DNA from: Ktedonobacter sp. SOSP1-85
GTDB lineage: Bacteria; Chloroflexota; Ktedonobacteria; Ktedonobacterales; Ktedonobacteraceae
DNA: 64,000 nucleotides
Reading direction: 5' to 3'
Assembly (NCBI RefSeq): GCF_016587415.1
Contig: NZ_BNJI01000001.1
Location: forward strand, 2,147,501 to 2,211,500
How positions within the stretch are numbered: the first letter of the stretch is position 1; each line of letters opens with the position of its first letter. The notes under the pieces were generated by a model. That model saw only the letters and a program-made list of their open reading frames with translations. It did no database searches and was not told where the DNA came from. This document shows positions 49,130 through 57,028 of the stretch, piece after piece. The translations under genes and the position numbers were made by a program.

Positions 49130-49995
49130 TACAGCACCTCCACACGCGCGCCAGCACGCTCCAGCACATATTCAAGCATTTCAGAAGGAATATCGACACC
49201 TGTAGGAGCGATACTATTGCGAAACTCCATCGTGGCATTAATCTCATTCACTAGCAGGCCTCGCTCGGCATCCTCGAAGACATCTACCGCCAGGATACCG
49301 CCACCAACCGCCTGCGCAGCCCGCAGGCAGAGCGCGTTCAGCTCTGGCGTCACGGGACAGTTGCTCGTCACCGCTCCCCGAGCGGTGTTCGTCACCCAGT
49401 GCTCGCTGGAGCGATAGATGGCACAGATAGTGCGCTGACCAACGACGAAGGCACGGATATCACGCTGCGGCTTGCGAATATGCTCCTGGATATAGTGGAT
49501 CTGGTGCTGATACCCGCCCAGGGTCTCCTGGTGCTCAAGCACGGCCTCAGCGGCATCCCGATCATTGATACGTGCCAGTAAGCGGCCCCAGGAGCCGCTC
49601 ACAGGCTTTAGGACAACCGGATAACCTAGCATTTCGACTCCCTGTAGAGCGGTTGCCTCTTCGAAGGCAAGCAGGGTACGAGGCGTCGGCACGCCAGCAC
49701 GTACAAGCGCCAGGGTGGTCGCGAGTTTATCATTGCAGGTCGCGGTCACCGTCGCGGTATTGACGGTGGGGATGCCCCAGGCCTCCAGGACCTGTAGCAC
49801 GGCCTGCCCGCGCGACTGGCTCAGGCTCCGACAGAGCACAGCATCGTATTTGCGCCACTCCTCACGCCCACGTTCAAGGTCAAGCAAGAGCTTTCCATCG
49901 TCAATCACGTCAAACGCGATGGCGCGCTTCTGCAAGGCCTCTATCAACAATTTCTCTTCCACGCGAATACGCGAAGTCAGAATCGCCAGTCGCAT
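49129..49995 (-). CDS. lysX: LysW-aminoadipate ligase
   Basis: An ATP-grasp ligase (288 residues) that couples the amino group of 2-aminoadipate to the C-terminal glutamate of LysW, protecting it. Visible elements are [44 protein letters not shown] and the metal-binding [12 protein letters not shown] near 248-260. LysX and the glutamate-specific ArgX are close; the presence of homocitrate synthase and homoaconitase points to LysX, but a dual role in arginine synthesis is possible. It follows lysW by 37 bp. Confidence 0.9.
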   Translation of the reverse strand: MRLAILTSRIRVEEKLLIEALQKRAIAFDVIDDGKLLLDLERGREEWRKYDAVLCRSLSQSRGQAVLQVLEAWGIPTVNTATVTATCNDKLATTLALVRAGVPTPRTLLAFEEATALQGVEMLGYPVVLKPVSGSWGRLLARINDRDAAEAVLEHQETLGGYQHQIHYIQEHIRKPQRDIRAFVVGQRTICAIYRSSEHWVTNTARGAVTSNCPVTPELNALCLRAAQAVGGGILAVDVFEDAERGLLVNEINATMEFRNSIAPTGVDIPSEMLEYVLERAGARVEVL

Positions 49996-50032
49996 ATGTG
50001 ATACTCCTTCTCTCTACTCTCTGACCAGGCGT

Positions 50033-50215
50033 TTACTCGCCCCAGTCCTCAGCTACCTCAGGAGCAAGACCAAGCTCAGGCTGCTCAAGGTTCAGCACTT
50101 CCAGTTCCGCGCTACAATCGGGGCAGTAGACGATCTCGCCCACCAGGACATTCTGCAACGGCACCTCTCCGGCGCACTCGGGGCAAGCAGCAGTTAATAC
50201 AGGATTAGAAATCAT
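50033..50215 (-). CDS. lysW: Amino-group carrier protein LysW
   Basis: A 60-residue acidic carrier protein. A zinc-finger-like core has CPECAG and CPDCSAELE (CxxC pairs), and the protein ends in EDWGE, the conserved tail whose final glutamate carries the aminoadipate during lysine synthesis. The ATG at 50215 has AGGAG at 7-bp spacing, so the longer ORF start at 50245 is rejected. It is the first gene of the operon and lies downstream of two T-box leaders. Confidence 0.95.
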   Translation of the reverse strand: MISNPVLTAACPECAGEVPLQNVLVGEIVYCPDCSAELEVLNLEQPELGLAPEVAEDWGE

Positions 50216-50342
50216 GGTTGGTCTCCTTTTCGTATTTTCTAGCAAAACTTACAATGTTATCGTAACTCAACATGGCTCAATGAGAAGTCAGGATCTTTCT
50301 CATGCCTGTACACATCTCATCAAAGTGCTAAAAATTGCCAAT

Positions 50343-50655
50343 AAAAAAGCCCTTCATCCTTCTCTAAAGGACGAAGAGCACTTACTTTCTCGTAAAGGCT
50401 CCCGTGGTACCACCTTCTTTCGCTGCCATCTCTCAATGGCAACCTCTCTGGGGCAAACCTGACGGTTAGCTCACTGCCCGGTTACGGGGGCTCCGGCGAG
50501 GTCTATTCTCACGCTCTCGCGCGATTTCTTCTCGCAGCATCCGGGTCTTTTTCGCGGCTCAGGCATGCGGGCTTCTCAGCAAACACCCGCTCTCTGTCTA
50601 CACTGGTTGACCGTTACTCGTCCCATCAACGCCTATTCGTATGCGATTGTCTGTC
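50343..50655 (-). promoter_or_regulatory. T-box leader, proximal copy (lysine-type)
   Basis: Minus-strand leader with stem I (GGGACGAGTAAC, AGAGAG, TGCTGAGAAGCCC), the T-box sequence GGTGGTACCACGGGAGCC (50397-50414) and a terminator hairpin (50349-50379) followed by T6. The specifier strand reads GCGAAAAAGACCC, giving AAA or AAG. It is closely similar to the distal copy. Confidence 0.9.
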
Positions 50656-50684
50656 TCTCCGTATAATCAGGATATTTAGGCAAA

Positions 50685-51000
50685 CAAAAAAGCCCTCCAT
50701 CCTTCTCTAAAGGACGAAGAGCACTTACTTTCTCGTAAAGGCTCCCGTGGTACCACCTTCTTTTATTGTCACATCGCGGCGACAACCTCCTGGGGCAAAC
50801 CTGACGGTTAGCTCACTGCCTGATTACGGGGGCTCCGGCGAGGTCTATTCTCACGTCATTACGTGATTTCTTCTCGCAGCATCCGGGTCTTTTTCACAGT
50901 TCTTCAACGTATGGGCTTTTCACCAAGCGCCCACTCTCTGAACGTGAGAGACAACTGTTACTCGTCCCATCAACGCTTGCATATGCGGTTGTTTGTACTG
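50685..51000 (-). promoter_or_regulatory. T-box leader, distal copy (lysine-type)
   Basis: A second complete T-box riboswitch, with T-box sequence at 50740-50757 and a terminator at 50691-50722 followed by T6. The helix above the specifier loop is ACAG/CTGT here and ACGG/CCG in the proximal copy, a compensatory change that supports the structure. The specifier region is again GAAAAAGA. Confidence 0.9.
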
Positions 51001-51006
51001 GAAATA

Positions 51007-51036
51007 TTTATAACATGCTCATCCGCACTTTGTCAA
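51007..51036 (-). promoter_or_regulatory. Promoter of the lysine operon
   Basis: On the minus strand TTGACA (51036-51031), an 18-bp spacer and TATAAA (51012-51007), just upstream of the distal T-box. Confidence 0.8.
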
Positions 51037-51096
51037 GGTTTTTTTGTGAAGATTTCAGCAATTTGCCTACCTTGTTCTTTTCGCGCCTGCGGCGCT

Positions 51097-51154
51097 CAAG
51101 GGTAATGGGCGTGTGGGCGGCGCCAGTTCGCCACCCACACGCCCATTACCCTTG
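51097..51154. terminator. Long hairpin, 26-bp stem with one mismatch
   Basis: Arms 51097-51122 and 51129-51154, loop CCAGTT. The flank motif TTCGCGCCTGCGGCGCTCA (51080-51098) runs into the left arm. It lies 60 bp after the stop of the minus-strand glycosidase gene, upstream of the lysine operon promoter. Confidence 0.78.
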
Positions 51155-51213
51155 AAGACACTACGAGCAGTGGTATGTAAATGCAAATTTGTGCAAATTA
51201 CAATTTACCTTCC

Positions 51214-52485
51214 TTACCTGGGAGCACCGCGTTTGAAGGCACGCAGGTCGCTAATCATCAGGAGCCATTGCGTTCCGGGATCGCGCACATAGCTATGCAG
51301 GTGCTGATAGATAGCGCTTCCCATGGACTTGCTTGGTGTGCCGCGATAATCGGTAACAAGCTGCGGGATGTTACACACCTGGTCGCCACTACTTGCGGCC
51401 ACGGCCCATGTCCAGGCCACCCAGCCCACGTGGAGCGTATCCAGGTAGGCTAGCAACTGCTCTACATAGTTTGAGCCACAGTCATACGAGCCAAACTCGC
51501 TTACCATGAGTGGGTAGGCAGCAGCAAACTTGCCAAAGCCAGCGTACCAGTTGGCAGGCTGCTTCCCCCAATAGTTATAGGGGTGTGCGTCATAGACGAT
51601 ATTCTCGCCTTGTACAGCATACGTAGGCAGATGGGTCAGATCATAGCCCCAGTTAGTGCCAGCAACGAGCACGAGATTCTTAGCTCCAACCTGGCGCACA
51701 ACATCCACCAGGAGCTGCATTCCAACAGCCTGATAGGTGAGGTATTTAAAACAGCCATTGCAGTCATTTGCGCGCGCCTTGTCATTTGTAATCATGCAGC
51801 CATGCAACCAGCAAGCCGCTTTTTGAGGACTGATATGGGGTTCGTTGTAGAGTTCGAACAGCACATTAGGATATCCCTTATAGACCTTCGCGACCTGCTG
51901 CCAGAAGGTGACGCTATCAGTGTCAGGCATAGCGGCTTCCGCGCCACCTTTGCCCACCTGCCCATTAGCTCCTACCCAGTGTAAATCGAGAATGACATTG
52001 AGCTGAAGGCTGGCCAGGTCGTCCACAATGCGCTTCACCAGGGCCTGGTACCTAGTTGCGGTACAGTTCGCGTCGCCACTTCCGCCCTTGAGCCAGAAGT
52101 TCTGCGAGAGGGGTAGACGCACGGTGTTGCCACCCCAATATGACCCGGCATTGATATCGAGATCCTTCCCCGAGGGCGTACCCATCAACGCCAGGGACTG
52201 CCTGGTGTATGGACCAGCCTGCCCCTCACAATCGTACTCCAGTCCATCACGAGCCACGCCATGAAAGAGATAGGGCTTGCCATCAGCGTCTAGAATCTGG
52301 CTCCCCTTCACACTATATGGTCCATGGGCCGTGGCACTGTATGGCAAGACACGCGGTTGCGTTGTTCGCGCAAACACTTTTCCAGTACATGGCTGACCTG
52401 ACCAGAGGAATATGCCCCATACTACCAGCCCCGCAACAATCATCCAGGCTCGCCTATTTCTTATCACATACAGCCCTTTTCGCAT
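51214..52485 (-). CDS. Secreted GH5-family glycoside hydrolase (endoglucanase-like)
   Basis: An exported glycosidase of about 423 residues. The N-terminus has a basic start and one hydrophobic segment (WMIVAGLVVWGIFLW), a signal peptide or anchor. The catalytic domain shows the GH5 pattern: NTVRLPLSQNFW, NVILDLHWVGANG, the acid/base Glu in FELYNEPH (about E215) and the nucleophile Glu in MVSEFGSY (about E330), with VYDAHPYNYWG between. It probably cleaves beta-1,4-glucans such as cellulose; other GH5 specificities cannot be excluded. No carbohydrate-binding module is seen. The ATG at 52485 has GGGAGA at good spacing. Confidence 0.87.
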   Translation of the reverse strand: MRKGLYVIRNRRAWMIVAGLVVWGIFLWSGQPCTGKVFARTTQPRVLPYSATAHGPYSVKGSQILDADGKPYLFHGVARDGLEYDCEGQAGPYTRQSLALMGTPSGKDLDINAGSYWGGNTVRLPLSQNFWLKGGSGDANCTATRYQALVKRIVDDLASLQLNVILDLHWVGANGQVGKGGAEAAMPDTDSVTFWQQVAKVYKGYPNVLFELYNEPHISPQKAACWLHGCMITNDKARANDCNGCFKYLTYQAVGMQLLVDVVRQVGAKNLVLVAGTNWGYDLTHLPTYAVQGENIVYDAHPYNYWGKQPANWYAGFGKFAAAYPLMVSEFGSYDCGSNYVEQLLAYLDTLHVGWVAWTWAVAASSGDQVCNIPQLVTDYRGTPSKSMGSAIYQHLHSYVRDPGTQWLLMISDLRAFKRGAPR

Positions 52486-52627
52486 CTTACATCTCCCAAC
52501 CACGCTTCCATCTTATTATTTGCATATTCGCCACTATACATGGTAAGAAAATCTACGTCAGGACCAAATCAACAGGACTTTACGGTGATGAATGAGGCTG
52601 ATGTTTCTCAAACAATGGAGGACAAAT

Positions 52628-52661
52628 AAAAACCCGTTCAGGATATCCTGAACGGGTTTTT
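52628..52661. terminator. Intrinsic terminator downstream of tRNA-Ala
   Basis: A 34-bp perfect palindrome (AAAAACCCGTTCAGGAT and its complement) with A/T tracts on both sides, giving a U-run in either direction. It ends 8 bp from the tRNA 3' end. Confidence 0.85.
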
Positions 52662-52668
52662 CTGTTAG

Positions 52669-52741
52669 TGGACCAGAGGGGACTCGAACCCCTGACCTTC
52701 TCCATGCCATGGAGACGCTCTACCAGCTGCGCTACAAGCCC
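52669..52741 (-). tRNA. tRNA-Ala (anticodon GGC)
   Basis: A 73-nt cloverleaf on the minus strand: acceptor GGGCTTG with CTGGTCC, D-arm GCGC-AGCTGGTA-GAGC, anticodon arm TCTCC-ATGGCAT-GGAGA and T-arm AGGGG-TTCGAGT-CCCCT. The anticodon GGC reads GCC/GCU alanine codons. The alanine identity pair G3:U70 is present. The acceptor has one U-U mismatch at 6:67 and the D-stem one G-A pair. CCA is not encoded. It stands alone, with its own terminator. Confidence 0.93.
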
Positions 52742-52861
52742 ATATGTGTTCGCTTTCGCAACAACATATAGAATTATACCTGATCTCAAGAATATTTTCA
52801 AGTGTTTTTAGGCGCAATTTCCAGGTTTACCCAAAGTCGCTTCGCGCCTGGGGCGCTCAGG

Positions 52862-52917
52862 AGGGCGTATGGACATATGGCGCCGGAATTTGCCGGCGCC
52901 ATATGTCCATACACCCT
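52862..52917. repeat. Long hairpin (25-bp stem, one mismatch) in a divergent gap
   Basis: Arms 52862-52886 and 52893-52917, loop AATTTG. TTCGCGCCTGGGGCGCTCAG (52841-52860) precedes it and GGCGAGCTTACGAG follows it, so both flank motifs are present. It lies between the 5' ends of the tRNA and the ABC-F leader, so it is downstream of no gene. Confidence 0.75.
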
Positions 52918-52982
52918 ACCCCTGGCGAGCTTACGAGCCGAAATAGAAAGTAATAGGTAACTTCTGAGAAGCTTTGAAGCGA

Positions 52983-53011
52983 TTGACTTTCGGAAGCGCC
53001 GATGGTATTCT
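52983..53011 (+). promoter_or_regulatory. Promoter of the ABC-F leader
   Basis: TTGACT (52983-52988), 17-bp spacer, TATTCT (53006-53011). A transcript from here would contain the 53065 mini-ORF and attenuator. Confidence 0.65.
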
Positions 53012-53064
53012 TGAAAAGATACCTCAACTTTTGTTATCTGGCACTGCAAGGATGAGCTAATCTT

Positions 53065-53183
53065 ATGACAGGTGTATCTCTCGCAATAATAATTGCCGCA
53101 TGAGCGACCACGCCGGGCTCATGCGGTAGGAAAGTGGCACGCGACAGCATAGAGGCTGACCTCTCACTCTAAAGAGGTTTTTT
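53065..53183 (+). promoter_or_regulatory. Leader peptide and attenuator upstream of the ABC-F gene
   Basis: A 12-codon ORF (MTGVSLAIIIAA, 53065-53103) with AAGGA upstream ends inside the left arm of a 10-bp stem (CCGCATGAGC 53096-53105, GCTCATGCGG 53117-53126). Downstream, CCTCT (53160-53164) can pair with AGAGG before it (53151-53155) or with AGAGG after it (53173-53177), the latter followed by T6 to make a terminator. This is the layout of ribosome-dependent attenuation. From 53184 to 53444 no gene is seen. Confidence 0.55.
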
Positions 53184-53444
53184 ATTGCTGTTGTCTTCAC
53201 CTGGCTTACCTCCAGTTTCTTTCCTTCCTCCCTTTTCTCTCGCCATGGCGTGTGTCGCTGGGCAGCGGATCGTCTTGCTGCTTACTCGCGGCCTGCGCTT
53301 CCCGTACATCCATGGGTGAGACATGCCCTGCCCCTTTTCTTGCTGCTGGTAGATCGTGCCTACGCCAGCCTACAACAACAAGTACTGATCATCATCTTGT
53401 CTAAATATAGAACCGAAGCGCCTTAGGAGAAATAAGAAAACGCT

Positions 53445-55052
53445 ATGCTGCAAGTCAATCATCTACAACTTTCATATGGGGCACGCTTAATCCTCAATGA
53501 TGTCTCTTTTACGGTCGCACCTGGCGAGAAAGCTGGCCTGATCGGCGTCAATGGTGCCGGAAAAAGCTCACTGCTCAAAATTGTCGCGGGCCAGCAGGAG
53601 GCCGATAGCGGCACCATCGCTCGCCCACGCACCTTTGGCTACCTCTCGCAGGATATCGCCCACGAAGAGGGAACGGCCGGAAATGGTACCGTGCGTGACT
53701 TCATCTTCAATAGCACAGGCCTGGATCGCGCCATCGAGCAGTATGAACAGCTCTCCGGGCAGATCGCCAGCGCCGCTGGCGATGAACTGGAGACGCTCCT
53801 GGAGCACTTTTCGCTGGCACAGGAGGCCCTGGAGCGCCTGGGCTACTATGAGGCCGACGCGCGCTGCGAGGAGTTGATCGCGGGCCTGAATATCGGTGGC
53901 CTGACGCTTGACCGCTCCGTAAATACTCTGAGCGGTGGACAGAAGACCAAGCTGGCCCTGGTCCGGCTCCTTTTCCAATCGCCTGAACTCCTCCTGCTCG
54001 ACGAGCCTACCAACTTCCTGGATGTGGAGGCTGCAGGCTGGCTGATGGAGTTTCTACAGGAATATCGTGGCGCGCTGCTTATCATCTCGCACGACCTGGA
54101 CCTGCTGGACCGCAGCATTACCAAAATTCTGCGCCTGAACGAGTTCTCGCACGTCCTTGAGGAGTATAAGGGAACCTATACTCACTACCTCTCAGTTACG
54201 GGCGACGCCCTGGCGCTTCTGGAGAAGAACAAGAAGCAGCAGGAGCGCGAGATTGATCGCCTGCGCAAGACCTCCGATCGCCTGCGCCGCTTCGGCGCGA
54301 CACGCGTGAGTCAGCGCCGCTCGCTTGATAGGCGTATCTCTGAACTGGAGGCCAGCAAGTCCGAGTTACCACAGGAGAGTCGCCGCATCAAGATCGATTT
54401 TCCGGTACGCTATCCAAGTAGCCAGCTCGTGCTCAAGGCCGACCAGCTAAGCAAGAGCTATGGCAGCAAGGTCATCTTCAGCGATATCAACTTTGAGGTG
54501 GAGCGCGGGCAACGCCTGGTCATCGTCGGTCTCAATGGTGCTGGCAAGACGACGCTGCTTCGCACACTTCTTGGTCTCACCCCTCTCAATGCAGGGAAAG
54601 CGATACAGGGAGAGCGCGTGCGCCTGGGCTACTACGCGCAGGAGAACGAGGGCCTTGACTACGAGAACACTGTGCTCCACGAGGCAAGCGAGATCCTGCC
54701 GGATAACATGAAGCGCGTACGCAATGTTCTGGGACGCTTCCTCTTCAATGGCGAGCGCGTCTTCCAGAAGATCCAGACCCTCAGTGGAGGCGAGAAGACG
54801 CGCCTGGCCCTGGCGAAGATGGTCCTGGATGGTCCTAACCTGCTCGTGCTCGACGAGCCTACCAGCCACCTGGATGCCACATCGCGTAAAATTGTCGGCG
54901 AGGCGCTTGGCACCTATAACGGCACCATCATGACCGTCACCCACGATGTCGAGTTTGTACGCGACCTGAAGCCAGATACGCTGCTCTTGATGCCCGAAGG
55001 GCGCATCGTCCACTACGACGAGCGCTATGACGAACTCCTTGAGCGAGCGTAG
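53445..55052 (+). CDS. ABC-F family ATP-binding protein
   Basis: A soluble protein of 535 residues with two ABC domains and no membrane part; ABC-F proteins act on the ribosome, in translation control or target-protection resistance. Domain 1 has Walker A GVNGAGKSS, LSGGQKTKLAL and LLLDEPTNFLD; domain 2 has GLNGAGKTT, LSGGEKTRLAL and LVLDEPTSHLD. Between them lies a charged helical interdomain linker (about 265-310: LLEKNKKQQEREIDRLRKTSDRLRR, in two parts) that enters the ribosomal E site. No clear arm insertion typical of EttA is seen in domain 1. An attenuator-like leader precedes it, as known for some antibiotic-responsive ABC-F genes. Confidence 0.92.
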   Translation: MLQVNHLQLSYGARLILNDVSFTVAPGEKAGLIGVNGAGKSSLLKIVAGQQEADSGTIARPRTFGYLSQDIAHEEGTAGNGTVRDFIFNSTGLDRAIEQYEQLSGQIASAAGDELETLLEHFSLAQEALERLGYYEADARCEELIAGLNIGGLTLDRSVNTLSGGQKTKLALVRLLFQSPELLLLDEPTNFLDVEAAGWLMEFLQEYRGALLIISHDLDLLDRSITKILRLNEFSHVLEEYKGTYTHYLSVTGDALALLEKNKKQQEREIDRLRKTSDRLRRFGATRVSQRRSLDRRISELEASKSELPQESRRIKIDFPVRYPSSQLVLKADQLSKSYGSKVIFSDINFEVERGQRLVIVGLNGAGKTTLLRTLLGLTPLNAGKAIQGERVRLGYYAQENEGLDYENTVLHEASEILPDNMKRVRNVLGRFLFNGERVFQKIQTLSGGEKTRLALAKMVLDGPNLLVLDEPTSHLDATSRKIVGEALGTYNGTIMTVTHDVEFVRDLKPDTLLLMPEGRIVHYDERYDELLERA

Positions 55053-55058
55053 TTCTAT

Positions 55059-55120
55059 TGGGATAGATGATGTGCTGCCCTGACGGCCTGCGGCCACAGG
55101 GCAGCACATCATCTATCCCA
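55059..55120. terminator. Long hairpin, 24-bp perfect stem with a structured loop
   Basis: Arms 55059-55082 and 55097-55120. The loop ACGGCCTGCGGCCA contains its own GGCC-TGC-GGCC mini-hairpin, echoing the flank motif of the family. It begins 6 bp after the ABC-F stop. Confidence 0.8.
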
Positions 55121-55219
55121 TAAAAAGACTGCAACTGTGATTTACCAGGCGCGTATAAGAGATAAGACACCCAAGCGACAATTGACAGACTGGATATCTG
55201 CGAAAGAAAGGAAGAGACG

Positions 55220-56452
55220 GTGTCATCTCAAAACGCAAGCGGCCTCAGCCTGGTGGAGGTCATGCAAACACGTTACCAGGAGAACCCTTATCCACTCTAT
55301 CATCAGTTACGCGAACACGATCCCGTGTATTGGGATGAAGCGGCCCATAGCTGGGTCTTAACGCGCTATAAAGACGTCTTGAGCGCGTTACGCGATCCAC
55401 ACTTCACCGCCGCTCGCTTCGCCTTTGATACCAGCGGATTCCCTGCTGAATTTCAGCAGGCGATTGAGCCACCCATACGTGCGCTCACACGCCAGATGCT
55501 CTTCCTGGATCCCCCCGACCATACACGCCTGCGCGGGCTGGTCTCCAAGGCCTTTACGCCGCGCGTCGTTGAAGCCATCCGCCCACATATTCAACAGCTT
55601 GTGGATCAACTCTTAGACACAATACAGGCCGAGAGCCAGACCGACTTAATCGAGCATTTCGCCTATCCCCTACCCGCCATCGTCATCGCCGAACTGCTTG
55701 GGGTCCCGCCCGAAGATCGTGAGCGCTTTATTATCTGGTCAGGCGACTTTGGGGCACTTCTTGAAGCCACAGACATCTCTGCCGATGATGCTATTCGCGG
55801 CCTCTATGGCGTCAACGAGTTCATTCAATATTTTCGCCATCTGATTGCCCAACGTGCTCAGACTCCTCGCGAAGACCTGCTCCAGGCGCTCATCAACGCA
55901 CACGAGGGACAGGACAAACTGAGCGAGGACGAACTGCTGGGCAACTGTGTGCTACTGCTGGCCGCGGGACACGGCACAACCACGCACCTGATCGGCAATG
56001 GCTTCCTTGCCCTGGCGCGTCATCCCGAGCAGTTCGCCTGGCTCAAAGCACACCCGGAGCAGGCTCCCCTGGCCATTATGGAACTCCTGCGCTATGATGG
56101 CCCGGTCCAGGCCACCTCGCGTGTCGCCACTGCCGATATGCAGATCGGCGACAAGCACATCACCGCCGGGCAGAACGTCATTATGTGCCTCGGAGCGGCC
56201 AGCCATGATCCTGAACAATTTTACGATCCCGATAACCTCCACCTGGATCGTAAAGAGAACCATCACCTGGCCTTTGGTCAGGGCATTCACTATTGCCTGG
56301 GAGCGCCCCTGGCACGCCTGGAGGCCGAGATCGCCTTTGCCTCCCTGGCACGCCGCCTGAGCCAGGCCAAGATCGCCGATGAGCAAGCAGTCCAGTGGTT
56401 TTCAGGCATCGTCTTCCGCGGCCTGGGTAAACTCCCCATTGCCCTGGCATGA
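55220..56452 (+). CDS. Cytochrome P450
   Basis: A soluble bacterial P450 of 410 residues. The oxygen-activating I-helix is LLAAGHGTTTHL (about 246-257), the ExxR pair is E288/R291 in MELLRYDG, and the heme loop AFGQGIHYCLGAPLAR places the heme thiolate at C359. The sequence style (DPPDHTRLRGLVSKAFTPR) fits the CYP107-like group of actinobacterial and Chloroflexota hydroxylases, which oxidise macrolides, steroids or fatty acids. No ferredoxin, reductase or biosynthetic cluster is adjacent, so the substrate is open. The GTG start at 55220 follows AAGGAAGAG. Confidence 0.93.
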   Translation: MSSQNASGLSLVEVMQTRYQENPYPLYHQLREHDPVYWDEAAHSWVLTRYKDVLSALRDPHFTAARFAFDTSGFPAEFQQAIEPPIRALTRQMLFLDPPDHTRLRGLVSKAFTPRVVEAIRPHIQQLVDQLLDTIQAESQTDLIEHFAYPLPAIVIAELLGVPPEDRERFIIWSGDFGALLEATDISADDAIRGLYGVNEFIQYFRHLIAQRAQTPREDLLQALINAHEGQDKLSEDELLGNCVLLLAAGHGTTTHLIGNGFLALARHPEQFAWLKAHPEQAPLAIMELLRYDGPVQATSRVATADMQIGDKHITAGQNVIMCLGAASHDPEQFYDPDNLHLDRKENHHLAFGQGIHYCLGAPLARLEAEIAFASLARRLSQAKIADEQAVQWFSGIVFRGLGKLPIALA

Positions 56453-56468
56453 AAAACTTTTGGGGGTG

Positions 56469-56519
56469 TATGGTGAGGTACAGTTGACGGCCTGCGGCCG
56501 TCAACTGTACCTCACCATA
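56469..56519. terminator. Long hairpin, 24-bp perfect stem
   Basis: Arms 56469-56492 and 56496-56519 with a TGC loop; tip GACGGCC-TGC-GGCCGTC. The right arm is followed by TAAAAAC. It starts 17 bp after the P450 stop. Confidence 0.8.
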
Positions 56520-56542
56520 TAAAAACTGCTCCCTTGTAACAC

Positions 56543-56571
56543 TTGACTTTTCCCGCCATTTCAGGTATAAA
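56543..56571 (+). promoter_or_regulatory. Promoter of hflX
   Basis: TTGACT (56543-56548), 17-bp spacer, TATAAA (56566-56571). The predicted leader before hflX is about 450 nt. Confidence 0.75.
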
Positions 56572-56608
56572 TGATAGATATCAACACACATCAGGAGAGT
56601 GCTTAATA

Positions 56609-56683
56609 GTGATAAACGCCTTCATCTAAACCTTATCTACCACGTGGGATGCTGACCTGGCTTTTTAACAGGGCATCTTTTTT
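56609..56683 (+). promoter_or_regulatory. Mini-ORF and terminator in the hflX leader
   Basis: A six-codon ORF (GTG at 56609, MINAFI) has AGGAGAG at 9-bp spacing. It is followed by a hairpin GATGC...CTG / CAG.GCATC (56648-56677) with T6 after it. This resembles a transcription attenuator. The remaining leader (56684-57028) shows no gene. Confidence 0.45.
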
Positions 56684-57028
56684 GCCGATTACTGGTAACA
56701 GTAAACGAGCGCTAAGACACATATTGGTAGATGGTAAAGAAGGCTTTGTCGCGAACGAACGCAAGAGACCTGATCCATTTCTTTCTTCCGCTTTCCCTTT
56801 GTCTCTCTACAAAGCCACCTTCTTTCCTCCATCCTACCCTGGCCTTGTCGCCCCTCATGGCATCTATTGCCTGGACCGCCAGCGCATACAAGGCATCCCC
56901 ACACTTGACACAACTATACCGGCTTTTCGCCCATTCACAGAGGAAAAGAACGCTTGCTTGACACGCCAAAGCGCAAAGAAAATTTCACAACAAACAACAA
57001 GGTAGAGAGCAGAAGAGAAGGAGCAACG

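Noticed and set aside
49129..49995. Assignment of the ATP-grasp gene as ArgX or RimK
   Set aside because: Neighbouring homocitrate synthase, homoaconitase and a LysY-type reductase point to lysine; a second role in arginine synthesis remains possible but is not supported by the window.
50343..51000. Two similar blocks of about 310 bp that look like a long direct repeat or the ends of a mobile element
   Set aside because: Each block contains stem I, T-box and terminator parts in the correct order and orientation for the lysine operon, so they are tandem T-box riboswitches. No transposase or target-site duplication is present.
53047..53183. Possible known riboswitch (fluoride, ZTP or SAM class) before the ABC-F gene
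   Set aside because: I could not match conserved core nucleotides of any class I know; a leader peptide with alternative pairings explains the structure better.
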